From Novosphingobium sp. RL4 (GTDB lineage: Bacteria; Pseudomonadota; Alphaproteobacteria; Sphingomonadales; Sphingomonadaceae): 64,000 bases of DNA. The DNA is taken from contig NZ_CP141944.1 in assembly GCF_035658495.1 (NCBI RefSeq), positions 2,444,001-2,508,000 on the forward strand. The letters are read 5' to 3'. Below are positions 1 to 9,369 of the stretch, piece after piece. Numbering within the stretch: the first letter of the stretch is position 1; each line of letters opens with the position of its first letter. The translations under genes were made by a program, and so were the position numbers. The notes below the pieces were generated by a model. The model did no database searches, was not told the origin of the DNA, and saw nothing but the letters and a program-made list of their open reading frames with translations.

Positions 1-149
1 TCCAGATTGCCAAGCCGGGCACCCCGGCACCGCCGTTCAAGCCATCGACGATCGAGCCTGAGCCGCAGCCTCCTATCATCATTCAGGTGCCTCAGCCTGC
101 AGAAGTGAAGCCTGAATCGATCCCAGGGGCCCAAACGCCGACAAAATGA
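1..149 (+). CDS. C-terminal end of a phage gene (partial)
   Basis: An open frame enters from the left edge and stops with TGA at 147-149. The visible 48 residues are very proline-rich and low in complexity, with repeated Pro-Gln, Pro-Ala and Pro-Glu steps, as in the linker tails of some phage structural or chaperone proteins. It lies just before a tape measure gene, where tail tube or tail assembly chaperone genes usually sit, so a tail-region protein is the natural guess. No domain can be recognised from this fragment and the function is not assigned. Confidence 0.5.
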   Translation, partial: QIAKPGTPAPPFKPSTIEPEPQPPIIIQVPQPAEVKPESIPGAQTPTK

Positions 150-180
150 TTGCTGTGGAGCGGCACTAGGGCCGCTCCAA

Positions 181-480
181 TTACCACTTGCCGCATTTCG
201 CTGCATCTTCTGGCGTCTTAGCCAACTCAATGCACTGACGAATGATTGACGCTGAAAGCTCATCGGAAGCTCGTTCGGCGCTCGACTTCTGTGGGAAGGC
301 GCCACCTTGCGCCGCCAGCCATAGAGCGAACCCTATAGCCCCGAAGCACGCTAACAGAGACGCCCATATAGCTGCGGTATTCATCATGCCATTGGCATCG
401 CGATATGCCGGGTTCGCAATGATTTCCAAGGCCTTCACCACGAGATATAGGCACCCAAGCCAGCCAATAATTTGCAGCAT
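181..480 (-). CDS. small membrane protein in the prophage tail region
   Basis: A 99-residue protein when started at the ATG at 478-480, which has a GGGGA-type ribosome binding site 6-8 bases upstream; the frame stays open to 534 but a longer start would overlap the tape measure start. It has two hydrophobic segments, one at the N-terminus (starting MLQIIGWLGCLYLVV) and one near residues 35-55, then a charged C-terminal tail with two cysteines. It is antisense to the surrounding tail operon, which is unusual and suggests independent expression, for example from the lysogen. I do not recognise a family and no function is claimed. Confidence 0.55.
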   Translation of the reverse strand: MLQIIGWLGCLYLVVKALEIIANPAYRDANGMMNTAAIWASLLACFGAIGFALWLAAQGGAFPQKSSAERASDELSASIIRQCIELAKTPEDAAKCGKW

Positions 481-533
481 GCCGTTCCCCAAAAGCGGTA
501 ATTGTCCATAGCTTACGGCCCTAGCCTGCCGCA

Positions 534-3437
534 ATGGCCGAAATCGACCCTGTCATCCTTCAGCTTCGCGCGGACGTTGCGAAGTACCGTGTCGATGTCG
601 AGAACACGACACGCCGGGTCAACACCCAGCTCGATAGCCAAGGACAAGCGGTAGTTAGGCTTGAGCGCCAGTTTTCGGCTTCCTCCGCCAAAATCAGCAC
701 CAGTGCACGGGCAATCGCAACCTCGCTCGCCGCAGGGTTTTCCGCCCGCGAGGTTGCGGCCATGGCCGACAGCTACACCCGCTTTACCAACCAATTGAAA
801 GTCGCTGGTCTGGAGGGCGGGAACCTTGCCGGCACGCAAGAGCGCCTCTTCCAAGTCGCCCAGAAAAATGGCGTCGAACTGGAAGCTGTCGGCACGCTCT
901 ACAGCCGCGCCGCGCAGAACCAAAAGGAACTCGGCGCCAGTACCAGTGATCTCGTCGACCTGACACGGGCGGTCTCCGCCTCGCTGCGCATCAGCGGCAC
1001 CAGCACGAACGAAGCTTCGGGTGCCCTGCTCCAGCTCGGCCAGGCGTTAGGCAGCCCGCGTGTACAGGCGGAAGAGTTCAACAGCCTGCTCGACACGATG
1101 CAACCCCTGCTTCGGCAGGCGTCGCAATACATCGACGGCACCGGCGGCTCGCTCGCCGGCCTGACGCAGAAGATCAAGGATACCAAGGGACCAGGCGTCT
1201 CCAACGTCGAGCTATTCCGCGCGATCATCCGGGCAATGTCGGATCTGGAGAAGCAGGCCGCCAGCACCACCCTCACCATCAGTGGCGCCTTCACCAACCT
1301 GACGAATGCGATCACGAAGTTTATAGGCGAGACGGACAGTGCGAACGGGGCAACAGCCACGATCACCGGCGCCATAAACCTTCTCGCCGATAACCTCGAT
1401 ACAGTCACCGAGGCGCTTGCCGTTCTCAGTGCGGTCATGCTTGGACGTTTTGTTGCGGGCATGGTGGGCGGTGCGGCTGCCACAGGCGTTGCATCGACTG
1501 CGATCTTTGCGCTGCAAGCCCGAGCCGCCGGTGCCGCAACTACAATGGAGGCCCTTGCGTTCGCTGGCAGCACGGCTGGACGATCGCTGTTGGCTGCATT
1601 CGGCGGACCTGTCGGGCTTGCTGTCACCGCCCTCACTGTCGGCATAGGCTATCTGTACAATGAGACGGCGAAGGCCGATGCTGCCGCCGGATCCCTGAAA
1701 GCTACCATCGATGCGCAAACAGCCTCGCTGGAAAGTGTTCGTGCCGCGCAGGTGACAGCCGCCGCCGAGACCAACAAGCTGACAAGCGAACAGCGGGCCG
1801 CGCTTACGGCCACAGCAAATCTAACAGGGGAGGCTGATAAGCTGGCGGAAGCCTGGGGCCGCGTCGCAGCTCAGGCGAAAGCTGCGTCGGTCGAACAGGC
1901 AAGGGCAACTCTTTCGAAAGCGCGCACAGCTGCGATCCAGGCGCGCGACAGTTACAACGCTCGCGTCCAACGTGAACTCGACAATCCCGCCAACCGGCCC
2001 ATTGCAGAGCGAGGTCTTAGCAAGGGCGTTCTGAACGATCCTGCGGGCGCGCTCGCGAGTGCTCGGAAAGCCGCTGGCGCCGAAAAGAAGTTGTATGACG
2101 ATGCTGTCCAGAATGTCGTGGATTTCCGGAAGCAGTACAACGAGGAAGTTGAGAAGCCACTAGCGTCATTCAAGCCCGCTCCCGCCGCTGCCCCACCAGC
2201 AACCGACACCAAAAAAGGCGGCAAGAAGGCCTCCGGAAAGACCGGCCCCGATCCGGCGGACGTTGCACGCCGGTTCGACGATGATCTCGCTGCTGGACAG
2301 ATGGCGATCCTTCAGGCTCAGGCCGACGCCATCGGCACCGCAGATGCTCGCAGGGGACTCGAGCACGACCAGATTGAGTACGAGCGCGCGCGGAACAGAC
2401 GGCAGATCAAGGCCGACACGGATACGACCAACGCCCAAAAGGAGCAGCTCCTCCTCCAAAACGATCGCATTGCCGAGGAGCGCCGCAAGGCCGTAGGCGC
2501 CGAGGCGTTGCGGGAGGCGCAGGAGAGCCAGCGTCGGGCCGCCGATAACAGCGCCCAGTACGCGCAAGAGGCATTGCGCGCCGACGCCAGCTTGGCCGCC
2601 ACCCGGCAGGCCAGCCTCGCTGCCAACCTCCGCATTCTCGACAGCTTGGAAGCTCAGGAGAAGCTGCACCTCGAAGCGCAGATCGCAGTGGGCGAGATCG
2701 CTGATGCCGAGAAGGCTCGCGCCGACCTCGCGCGCACTCAGGCAGCGCGCCGGACTACTACGCAGCAGGATCACGAATCCCCCCTCGAACAGCGCCGCCG
2801 CCAAGTCCGCGAGACTGCCGCGAACATGGGCGACGCAATCGAGAACATTGAGGTGGATGCAATCGACCGCCTTACCGACGGATTGGGCAAGGCATCAGCT
2901 CAGTACTTGAAGCTGGGCGGCATCGCTGGTGACGTCATAAACGGCATCATTAGCGATCTCGTAAAGCTGGCGGCGAAGCAGGCCATCATGAACCTGTTGC
3001 CCGACGGTACTGGCGGCCCCGGGGGCGACTCCAACTTTCTGAGCAGTATTGGCAGCTTCCTCGGCATATCCGGCGCCCGCGCGAATGGCGGCCCTGTATC
3101 CAGTGGCAGAACGTATCTGGTCGGTGAGCGTGGCCCTGAGCTGTTCACCGCGCCCTCATCCGGCAAGATCGTACCGAACAACATGCTCAACACTCGCGCG
3201 GCGGCTTCCATGGCCGGCGTCACTGCGGCGGGCGTGGCAGGCCGTTCCGTGCAGCAGCCAGTGGTCGTGAAGGTAGAAGCCAACGACTATTTCGATGCAC
3301 GTGTGGATGGACGTGCGGCGAAAATCGCTACGCCGATCGCGAGCCGACAGTCCAGGAACGCCGCTGGCGCATCCTACGCCGCTGGTCAGCAGTCCGCGCC
3401 CGGCACCATCAACAAATACAACCAGTTGAAGGGCTGA
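534..3437 (+). CDS. phage tail tape measure protein
   Basis: A 967-residue protein of the tape measure type. These proteins set tail length in siphoviruses and lie inside the tail tube until DNA injection. The N-terminal 200 residues resemble the lambda-family tape measure N-domain (short repeats of Ala, Gln and Ser helices). Hydrophobic stretches follow around 280-385, a long Ala/Arg/Glu coiled-coil region runs from about 395 to 800, and the C-terminal part carries the ARANGGPVSSGRTYLVGERG motif that recurs at the ends of tail tape measure proteins. It is the longest gene of the prophage and is followed two bases after its stop by the tail-tip genes. Family assignment is strong; the relationship to a particular phage group is not known. 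Confidence 0.92.
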   Translation: MAEIDPVILQLRADVAKYRVDVENTTRRVNTQLDSQGQAVVRLERQFSASSAKISTSARAIATSLAAGFSAREVAAMADSYTRFTNQLKVAGLEGGNLAGTQERLFQVAQKNGVELEAVGTLYSRAAQNQKELGASTSDLVDLTRAVSASLRISGTSTNEASGALLQLGQALGSPRVQAEEFNSLLDTMQPLLRQASQYIDGTGGSLAGLTQKIKDTKGPGVSNVELFRAIIRAMSDLEKQAASTTLTISGAFTNLTNAITKFIGETDSANGATATITGAINLLADNLDTVTEALAVLSAVMLGRFVAGMVGGAAATGVASTAIFALQARAAGAATTMEALAFAGSTAGRSLLAAFGGPVGLAVTALTVGIGYLYNETAKADAAAGSLKATIDAQTASLESVRAAQVTAAAETNKLTSEQRAALTATANLTGEADKLAEAWGRVAAQAKAASVEQARATLSKARTAAIQARDSYNARVQRELDNPANRPIAERGLSKGVLNDPAGALASARKAAGAEKKLYDDAVQNVVDFRKQYNEEVEKPLASFKPAPAAAPPATDTKKGGKKASGKTGPDPADVARRFDDDLAAGQMAILQAQADAIGTADARRGLEHDQIEYERARNRRQIKADTDTTNAQKEQLLLQNDRIAEERRKAVGAEALREAQESQRRAADNSAQYAQEALRADASLAATRQASLAANLRILDSLEAQEKLHLEAQIAVGEIADAEKARADLARTQAARRTTTQQDHESPLEQRRRQVRETAANMGDAIENIEVDAIDRLTDGLGKASAQYLKLGGIAGDVINGIISDLVKLAAKQAIMNLLPDGTGGPGGDSNFLSSIGSFLGISGARANGGPVSSGRTYLVGERGPELFTAPSSGKIVPNNMLNTRAAASMAGVTAAGVAGRSVQQPVVVKVEANDYFDARVDGRAAKIATPIASRQSRNAAGASYAAGQQSAPGTINKYNQLKG

Positions 3438-3438
3438 G

Positions 3439-3990
3439 ATGCAGCTTCGCGAGAGCTTCGCCCTGCGCATTGGAACGGATGACCCATTCCGCATGTGGAG
3501 CGGTCATGGCGACTTGGATATCCCGGCGGACATCGTTGAAGCCGAGCCAGCTCGCTACATCGGCGCTGGCGAACTCCTGAACGCGCCTGATTTCGACCAA
3601 GGTATCAACTACACCGCCGAGCGCATCGAGATCCAGCTTTCCGGCGCTTCCACGCCGATGATCCAGATGGCCCTCGAAGAAGCCGCCAGCGTCACGAACG
3701 CCCGCGTCCACTTCATCACGATGCGCTTCGATACAGACTGGCAACTGGTGGAGGTCGAATACGAGGCCGTCTTCCGCGCCGACAAGATCACGGTTTCAAG
3801 CCAAGACAGCGACGACGGCCGTACCCGCACGATCACGCTTTCGATCGGGACCGAGGACACGAATCGCAACCGCGCGCCGATGGCCTACTTCACCGATCAG
3901 GATCAGCGACGCCGGTCAGCCGACGATGCGATCTTCAGCAATGTCTCCGGGATCAACCAGGGCACGTCCCGCACCTTTGGGCCGCGATAA
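3439..3990 (+). CDS. phage distal tail / tail-tip protein
   Basis: A 183-residue protein directly after the tape measure gene. The N-terminal 120 residues are a beta-rich domain of the type found in small tail-tip proteins of GTA-like and lambda-like phages. The C-terminus has an acidic/arginine segment (YFTDQDQRRRSADDAIF) matching the end of many tail proteins, in which a DQ-Q-R...P-D signature precedes the last helix. The stop TAA shares one base with the next ATG (TAATG), which indicates translational coupling in one tail operon. I place it as the lambda L or DUF2163-like position by gene order; the exact family is not certain. Confidence 0.7.
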   Translation: MQLRESFALRIGTDDPFRMWSGHGDLDIPADIVEAEPARYIGAGELLNAPDFDQGINYTAERIEIQLSGASTPMIQMALEEAASVTNARVHFITMRFDTDWQLVEVEYEAVFRADKITVSSQDSDDGRTRTITLSIGTEDTNRNRAPMAYFTDQDQRRRSADDAIFSNVSGINQGTSRTFGPR

Positions 3991-4376
3991 TGCTGGGTGA
4001 CTTCCTCCGCTCCGCGCAGCCCGCCTGGGATTACTGCAACCACGACTGCAGCCGGTGGCTTGATCGCTACCTGCGCATGTCCGGCCACCCCTCCCCCATG
4101 GACGTGACGGGCATCGACTACGCCAGCGAGCGAGAAGCTAAGGTGGTCATTGGCCGCGGCGGCGGTCTTCTGGCACTCTGGACGGCCGGGCTGCAAGCGA
4201 TCGGGCTACCGGAGGTCGAAACGGCAGCACTCGGCGATGTCGCGATTCTGTCCATTCCCACCGACGACGGCGAGGACCAGACGTGCGGCATCTGGACGGG
4301 CAAGCGCTGGGCCTCTGTCCACCGCTCCGGGACCGCCTTCGGGCTCGGTGAACCCCTCAAGGTATGGAGGGTCTGA
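3990..4376 (+). CDS. DUF6950-like phage tail protein
   Basis: A 128-residue protein with the N-terminal signature DYCNHDCSRWLDRYL, typical of the small DUF6950-type proteins between the tail-tip and tail-hub genes. In lambda this slot is held by K, an NlpC/P60-type peptidase; here the Asp-Cys-Ser of the motif resembles that catalytic box, but the later histidine motif is not clear, so peptidase activity cannot be claimed. The start overlaps the previous stop by one base and the stop overlaps the next start (TGATG), so it is coupled on both sides. Confidence 0.7.
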   Translation: MLGDFLRSAQPAWDYCNHDCSRWLDRYLRMSGHPSPMDVTGIDYASEREAKVVIGRGGGLLALWTAGLQAIGLPEVETAALGDVAILSIPTDDGEDQTCGIWTGKRWASVHRSGTAFGLGEPLKVWRV

Positions 4377-6691
4377 TGGGTGCCGTAGCCCGCGCGATTG
4401 TCTCACCGCTCAGCATTATTGACCGCGATCTCGGCCGCATGGTGCTGCAGGTCGTTGCCGTGGTCGCCAACTTCATTCCAGGCGGACAGCCCATCGCTGC
4501 TGCCGCAGCCCTGGCCCTTGCCACCCTTTTTAAACCCAAGGGCCCGAAGCCGGAGCAGCAAGAGAGGGCCATCAAAACTGCGCTACCCGCGCGCGTGTCT
4601 GCCTACGGCACCGTGCGGCTCTATGGCGCGTACATCCTCTATGATACCAATGAGGACGGCTTTGCCTGCGACGCCTGGGCATTCCATGACGGGAGAGTCA
4701 ACGCAATCCTGCGGCGCTACCTCCGCGATGTGCGCGTCACGATCGATGGCAGCGGTTTCGTCCAGAAGAAGAACGGCGAGTTCGGCGACGGCGACACCAT
4801 CAGGATCGGGACCCGTCTCGGCTTGGCTACTGAGACGGCTTTTTCCGAGCTGATCTCTCGCATCCCCGGCGTATGGTCGGCGAACCACCGCGGCGACGGC
4901 GTGGTCACCGGCTGCATGATCTCCAAGCCCGTGAAGTCGAAGAACTTCAATGACGTCTACCCGTCTGGTGGGCCGGATTCCAACGTGCTTTCGCTTGTAG
5001 TCGAGGCCCAGCGGGTTTTCGATTGGCGCGATCCGGCGCAAGACGCAGACGATCCCGGCACATGGAAGTTCAGCGACAACGCAGCCCTTTGTACCGCCCA
5101 CTACTACATGAATCGGGCCTATAAAGATTGGGCGACCCACTTCCTGCCGACGCTCGAATCTTGGACCGCTGCGGCCAATGATTGCGACGTCGCCATGCCG
5201 CTGTTCTATGGCTCCTCGATCACGATGGCCGATGCCGACGATGGCGATCACACGGTAACTCTTGAGAACGTCCGCGGGCTGACCGTCGGCAAGGCGGTCA
5301 CCATTTCCTCCTCGGAAACGAACACCGTCCAGTCTATTTCTGGCAATGCCGTGACCTTCGTCAATGGGTTCGTCGACGACTATCCGGAGGGCACATACAT
5401 GCAGTGGGAGGGCGGCGGCACTGAGCCCCGCTATCGGGTCGCCCTCGCCCACAAGCACACCGATGCCCACAAGGTGACGATCGGCAACCTGCTTGCCTGC
5501 TGGGATGGATTTGTTGCACCTCGCGCGGACGGCGCGCTTGTTGCTTGGTCCGGCCGATACGTCGATCCCGACCCTGACGACCTGATCGGCTCCGATGAGA
5601 TCGTATCCTACTCATGGGATTACGGCGTCGTCGATGAAGACCAGTTCAACGAGGTCGCGATCTCTTACCTATCAGCCAACCATGACTACACAACCGTCGA
5701 CGCTTCCGCCTGGCAGGACCTCGACGCAATCAGCGTGTCCGGAGAAACCAAGAGCACGACGCTGGAGAACTCCGTCCCCAGCCACGCTCAGGCGCGCCGG
5801 CTCGCAAAGCGACTGACAGCGAAGACCATGGCCGCCAATCGCGGATCGGTCACTACAAACGCGCGCGGCCGAAAGATCAGAGGAAAGCGCTTCATTCCGC
5901 TGCACATCGAGGAGGCTGGCGCGGTCTTCTTCTCGGGCACGGCGGAAATTGTCCGCCTGCGCCGAAACCTTCAAACCGGCGGCGTAACCTTCGACTGGAT
6001 CAAGGCCGATCCGAATGTGGACGCATGGAACCCTGCCACTGAAGAAGGCGAGCCCGCGCCCGTGGGCAACCGTGTGGCCCCTCAGGCCCTCGGAACGCCC
6101 ACCATCACTTCGGCTACCGCAGAACTCGACGCATCGGGTACCGGCGCCCGCGTGCGGATCATCGTTGAAGGCTACGAGCGCGACGACATAACCTGGTATG
6201 CCAGATGGCGCTCCACTACCGATGCCTCGTGGAATGAGCAGGAATACACCGATATCGACGCAGGCCCTGCTGCCCTGCTGGTCACCAGCGTTGTGCCGGT
6301 AGAGATCGCAGTAGACGTCGCGGTAGCCTACTCCGTCGGTGACGGGCGCGTATCGCCATGGTCGGCATCGTCGACTATCAGCACCAGCACGGCGAATCTA
6401 GCGCCGGAGCCCAACACAGCCTTCACCGCCGCTGGAGACATCGGCCACGCGGCTGGCGGTTGGTCGAACAGCACTTCATCGAACTTCGGCCACTCTGAAC
6501 TCTGGATCGGCACGACAACCAGCTTTGGCAGCGCATCGCAGGTTGGCTCCGACTTTACCGGTGGCCCGGGTGTGAGCGAGGCGTTCGACGAGTTGCTCAC
6601 CACTGGCACATATTACGTCTGGTCGATCGCGTTCAATACCAGCGACACGGCGTCGGCACGCACCGGCCCGATCGAGGTGACTGTGACCTGA
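4376..6691 (+). CDS. phage tail hub / host-specificity protein (lambda J-like)
   Basis: A 771-residue protein, the central hub of the tail tip that docks receptor-binding proteins. The start at 4376 is preferred over the in-frame ATG at 4364 because a GGAGG box ends five bases before it and because it makes the usual TGATG overlap. The N-terminus contains a hydrophobic segment around residues 22-50, followed by the beta-rich hub domains (residues about 70-530), and a C-terminal fibronectin-III-like region (about 570-770, Thr/Ser/Ala rich with the WYARWRSTTDASW segment). Its place between the K-like gene and the baseplate/tailspike genes fits the J slot. Confidence 0.85.
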   Translation: MGAVARAIVSPLSIIDRDLGRMVLQVVAVVANFIPGGQPIAAAAALALATLFKPKGPKPEQQERAIKTALPARVSAYGTVRLYGAYILYDTNEDGFACDAWAFHDGRVNAILRRYLRDVRVTIDGSGFVQKKNGEFGDGDTIRIGTRLGLATETAFSELISRIPGVWSANHRGDGVVTGCMISKPVKSKNFNDVYPSGGPDSNVLSLVVEAQRVFDWRDPAQDADDPGTWKFSDNAALCTAHYYMNRAYKDWATHFLPTLESWTAAANDCDVAMPLFYGSSITMADADDGDHTVTLENVRGLTVGKAVTISSSETNTVQSISGNAVTFVNGFVDDYPEGTYMQWEGGGTEPRYRVALAHKHTDAHKVTIGNLLACWDGFVAPRADGALVAWSGRYVDPDPDDLIGSDEIVSYSWDYGVVDEDQFNEVAISYLSANHDYTTVDASAWQDLDAISVSGETKSTTLENSVPSHAQARRLAKRLTAKTMAANRGSVTTNARGRKIRGKRFIPLHIEEAGAVFFSGTAEIVRLRRNLQTGGVTFDWIKADPNVDAWNPATEEGEPAPVGNRVAPQALGTPTITSATAELDASGTGARVRIIVEGYERDDITWYARWRSTTDASWNEQEYTDIDAGPAALLVTSVVPVEIAVDVAVAYSVGDGRVSPWSASSTISTSTANLAPEPNTAFTAAGDIGHAAGGWSNSTSSNFGHSELWIGTTTSFGSASQVGSDFTGGPGVSEAFDELLTTGTYYVWSIAFNTSDTASARTGPIEVTVT

Positions 6692-6721
6692 CGACGGTAA
6701 TGCGCGCGTGCTTGGCGCCCC

Positions 6722-7414
6722 ATGCTGACGCGCATGAAGGTCTTCCCCACCTGTTTGTTCGCGCCCAATGGCACCGAGGCTTACATTGAGCGTCGGACAA
6801 TCAGCGGCGGGACCGCGCTTAGCGGCGATGAAACGCTGATTGGTACGGACGGCGGCGGCCGGGTCGCCGCGGAGTTCGAAGATTTCGATCTGGACGATCC
6901 CGAGATCGCCAGAGCTTGGGACGCGATCGACGCGTACATGGACGGCGGCCTTCGGGCGATGATCGTGCCGCTGTGCGACGCAGTTCATCAGCCTGCTTTC
7001 AACTATGCAGGCACTCCGCACAGCGACGGCACACCATTCTCCGATGAGACGCTTTACCAGACACCCGGCACTGCGGTGACACTAGCGGCAGACGCAGCTC
7101 TGCGGGCGACGCTGATCCAAATCGATATCGCCGCCCTGAATGGCAATCCACTGGGCTGGTTCAGCATCGATCACGATGCATGGCGCCACCGCTGTTACAA
7201 GGTCGCCGAAATCCTAGAGCAGACCCAGACAACGGCAACGATTTCCATCCGCCCTCCTCTACGCGAGGCCGCTGCCGCCGGTGCCACCCTGGATTTCGCG
7301 TCCCCACGCTGCGTCATGCGTATCGAGGGCGACATGCGAGCCCCACGGACCATGGGTTTCGCCGAAGGACAGCCAATCCGCTTCGTCGAAGATATGACCG
7401 GGAGCTATGCCTGA
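6722..7414 (+). CDS. phage baseplate/tail-tip structural protein
   Basis: A 230-residue protein starting at the ATG at 6722; a second in-frame ATG at 6734 is possible. It is rich in beta-strand-forming sequence and ends in a segment around residues 190-230 (CVMRIEGDMRAPRTMGF) that resembles distal tail proteins of siphophages with a small fold around the tail tube. A 30-base gap separates it from the hub gene, and its stop overlaps the next start (TGATG). By order it lies between hub and tailspike, consistent with a tailspike connector. I do not have a specific family name for it. Confidence 0.7.
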   Translation: MLTRMKVFPTCLFAPNGTEAYIERRTISGGTALSGDETLIGTDGGGRVAAEFEDFDLDDPEIARAWDAIDAYMDGGLRAMIVPLCDAVHQPAFNYAGTPHSDGTPFSDETLYQTPGTAVTLAADAALRATLIQIDIAALNGNPLGWFSIDHDAWRHRCYKVAEILEQTQTTATISIRPPLREAAAAGATLDFASPRCVMRIEGDMRAPRTMGFAEGQPIRFVEDMTGSYA

Positions 7415-9369
7415 TGGGCGATATCACCGAACGCTGGAACTCGGCATGGCGCGACTTTGCGACGGACGGTATCCCTGCCACTGGCGAAAACGATCCGAAC
7501 AAAGCGGAAATCCGCCCGATCGGTTACCTGATCGAACGCGCGATCAATGCCGCACAGGCCGGGCTTACGACTGTTTCAAACATCGCCGCGCGCGATGCCT
7601 TCTTTGCCGTGCCAGCGAACCAGGCGAAGCTGGTCTACGTCAACAACAACAATGGATCCGCCACCGATCCGGCGAACGGCGTTTACGAGTACGCTGGAGG
7701 CTCGGCTCGCTTGGCTGCGAGCTTTTACGCCGGCGTCGCCAGTGTGGTTCAGCCCCTTGTCGATGAGGCTGAGGGATACGCGGCCAGCGCAGCGATATCT
7801 GCCGCTTCAGCGACGGAAGCAGCCACTGAAGTCGAGGCGACGCTCGATGAGCTGGGGAGGCCAACGCTTGGCCTGCTGCCCAAGTGGTACAGCAATTTTT
7901 CTCCCTCGACCCAGGTGACCTTGGATCCTCGCGGATACCTCGTCGCTCAGAACAACGGTGGCGCGGTGATAGACGGCTTAGGGCTGAATTACAGTGAATC
8001 CATTCGAGATCTGGAGATGCGAACTCCAAGGACCTACCCGTACATAACGGGAACCGGAGTGCCTTCCGGCGCTGTATTAGACGCGCGTGGATATGTTTCC
8101 TCTACCTTTGGCGGGAGCAGTGATGGGAAAGGCGCGGTTGCGCTTGCAGCCGAAAAGGAGCGGCTATCCCGGATAGCCCCCTCTTTTGCTGTAACCCCAT
8201 TGTTCGTCAGTACGCTGGAGATCGGAGCCGCCAGGGCAGGCGTGTCTCGGTACTTCCGAATTCCCGCAGGCGTGAACGTGCGCGGCGACGATCATGCATT
8301 CGCAGAAGCGCGGCGCAACAGCGCCAGTGACACGGGATACATCAGTCTTGCGTGGGCCAAGCGGACTGGCGGCGTGTGGGGGGCGACCACCTTGCTCGCC
8401 GACGAGGCCGGTATGGACTATCATAATCCTTGCCCGATCTACGACCAGATCACAGGGGACCTTCACTTGCTGTGGGGGGCGGTGACTGGCGGGGTCACCG
8501 AGGCAGAAGAGGCTGGCGACCCGGCCAAGGCTGGCCGGATGATGCATGTCGTCTATCGCGATGGCGCCTGGCGGAAACCTTCCAACAACGCAGTGCTGAC
8601 CTTGCCGTTCAAGGCATCAGATTGCGATGAGGTCTTGCAGGGTCGCAAGGCTGCCTGGAACCTTTTCTACTCCGGCCCTGGAACAGGCATTTGCATGTCG
8701 GACGGCTTCCTGATTGCGCCCGGTTGGGTGCGCGGCGCGGATGGCCTGTCATACAGTATCGCGCTTCGGTACGACCGAATGTCCCGCTCCTGGAGCGCAG
8801 GTGGCGCTGTCCCTTACCCATCGGGTGTCGTGAACCTCAATGAGGCCACCGTGGCCGAAAATGACGATGGGAGCCTGCGGATCAACTGCCGAACCACGAC
8901 GGGGGGCGGCCGGGTAATTGCCACGTCTTTCGATCAAGGGCGTAGCTGGATTGGCGGTTACCGAGATACGACCTATCCCACTCCAGCGGTGTTCGAAAGC
9001 CTGTTGCGCTTGTCGTTGCCGGGCGATGGAAAGGCGGGCCGAGGGCTCTACTACAACGTTGCCGATCCGAATGATCGACAGAACGCGACGATCCGTTTTT
9101 CGCTGGATGGCTTCAAGTCATATGCCGCTTCGCGGCTGATCTATCCGACGCTGACCGAAGACGTGACCACCGATTTCGAAGGCGTTCCGTTGGCTGCACC
9201 GGTCTCACTCACTCACCGTACCGACTACGGGGTCATGTGGAGCACAGGTCCCGGGAAGACTGGGCTTCTGATCGAAGCGCAGGTCGTCCGCAAAGATGGG
9301 ACCGTGGGGCAATACTTCGTGTTGCTCTTTATCGAATTCAATGACGCTTGGGTTTTGGAGTACTCCTGA
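7414..9369 (+). CDS. tailspike with GH33-like sialidase domain
   Basis: A 651-residue protein. The first 180 residues form a connector rich in Ala/Ser, with the NNNNG and AASAAISAASA segments seen in phage tail-fibre collars. From about residue 270 to the end it reads as a six-bladed sialidase: the FRIP motif lies at 281-284 with the catalytic-type Arg at 282, followed by an AFAEAR strand, the NPCPIYDQITGDLHLLW strand, a NE-A-T-V-A-E segment like the active-site Glu region, and a perfect Asp-box SFDQGRSW at 505-512. Known sialidases cleave terminal sialic acids or related nonulosonates. In a tailspike this would be a receptor-binding or surface-glycan-trimming enzyme. The start at 7414 is set by the TGATG overlap. 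Substrate is unknown. Confidence 0.85.
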   Translation: MGDITERWNSAWRDFATDGIPATGENDPNKAEIRPIGYLIERAINAAQAGLTTVSNIAARDAFFAVPANQAKLVYVNNNNGSATDPANGVYEYAGGSARLAASFYAGVASVVQPLVDEAEGYAASAAISAASATEAATEVEATLDELGRPTLGLLPKWYSNFSPSTQVTLDPRGYLVAQNNGGAVIDGLGLNYSESIRDLEMRTPRTYPYITGTGVPSGAVLDARGYVSSTFGGSSDGKGAVALAAEKERLSRIAPSFAVTPLFVSTLEIGAARAGVSRYFRIPAGVNVRGDDHAFAEARRNSASDTGYISLAWAKRTGGVWGATTLLADEAGMDYHNPCPIYDQITGDLHLLWGAVTGGVTEAEEAGDPAKAGRMMHVVYRDGAWRKPSNNAVLTLPFKASDCDEVLQGRKAAWNLFYSGPGTGICMSDGFLIAPGWVRGADGLSYSIALRYDRMSRSWSAGGAVPYPSGVVNLNEATVAENDDGSLRINCRTTTGGGRVIATSFDQGRSWIGGYRDTTYPTPAVFESLLRLSLPGDGKAGRGLYYNVADPNDRQNATIRFSLDGFKSYAASRLIYPTLTEDVTTDFEGVPLAAPVSLTHRTDYGVMWSTGPGKTGLLIEAQVVRKDGTVGQYFVLLFIEFNDAWVLEYS

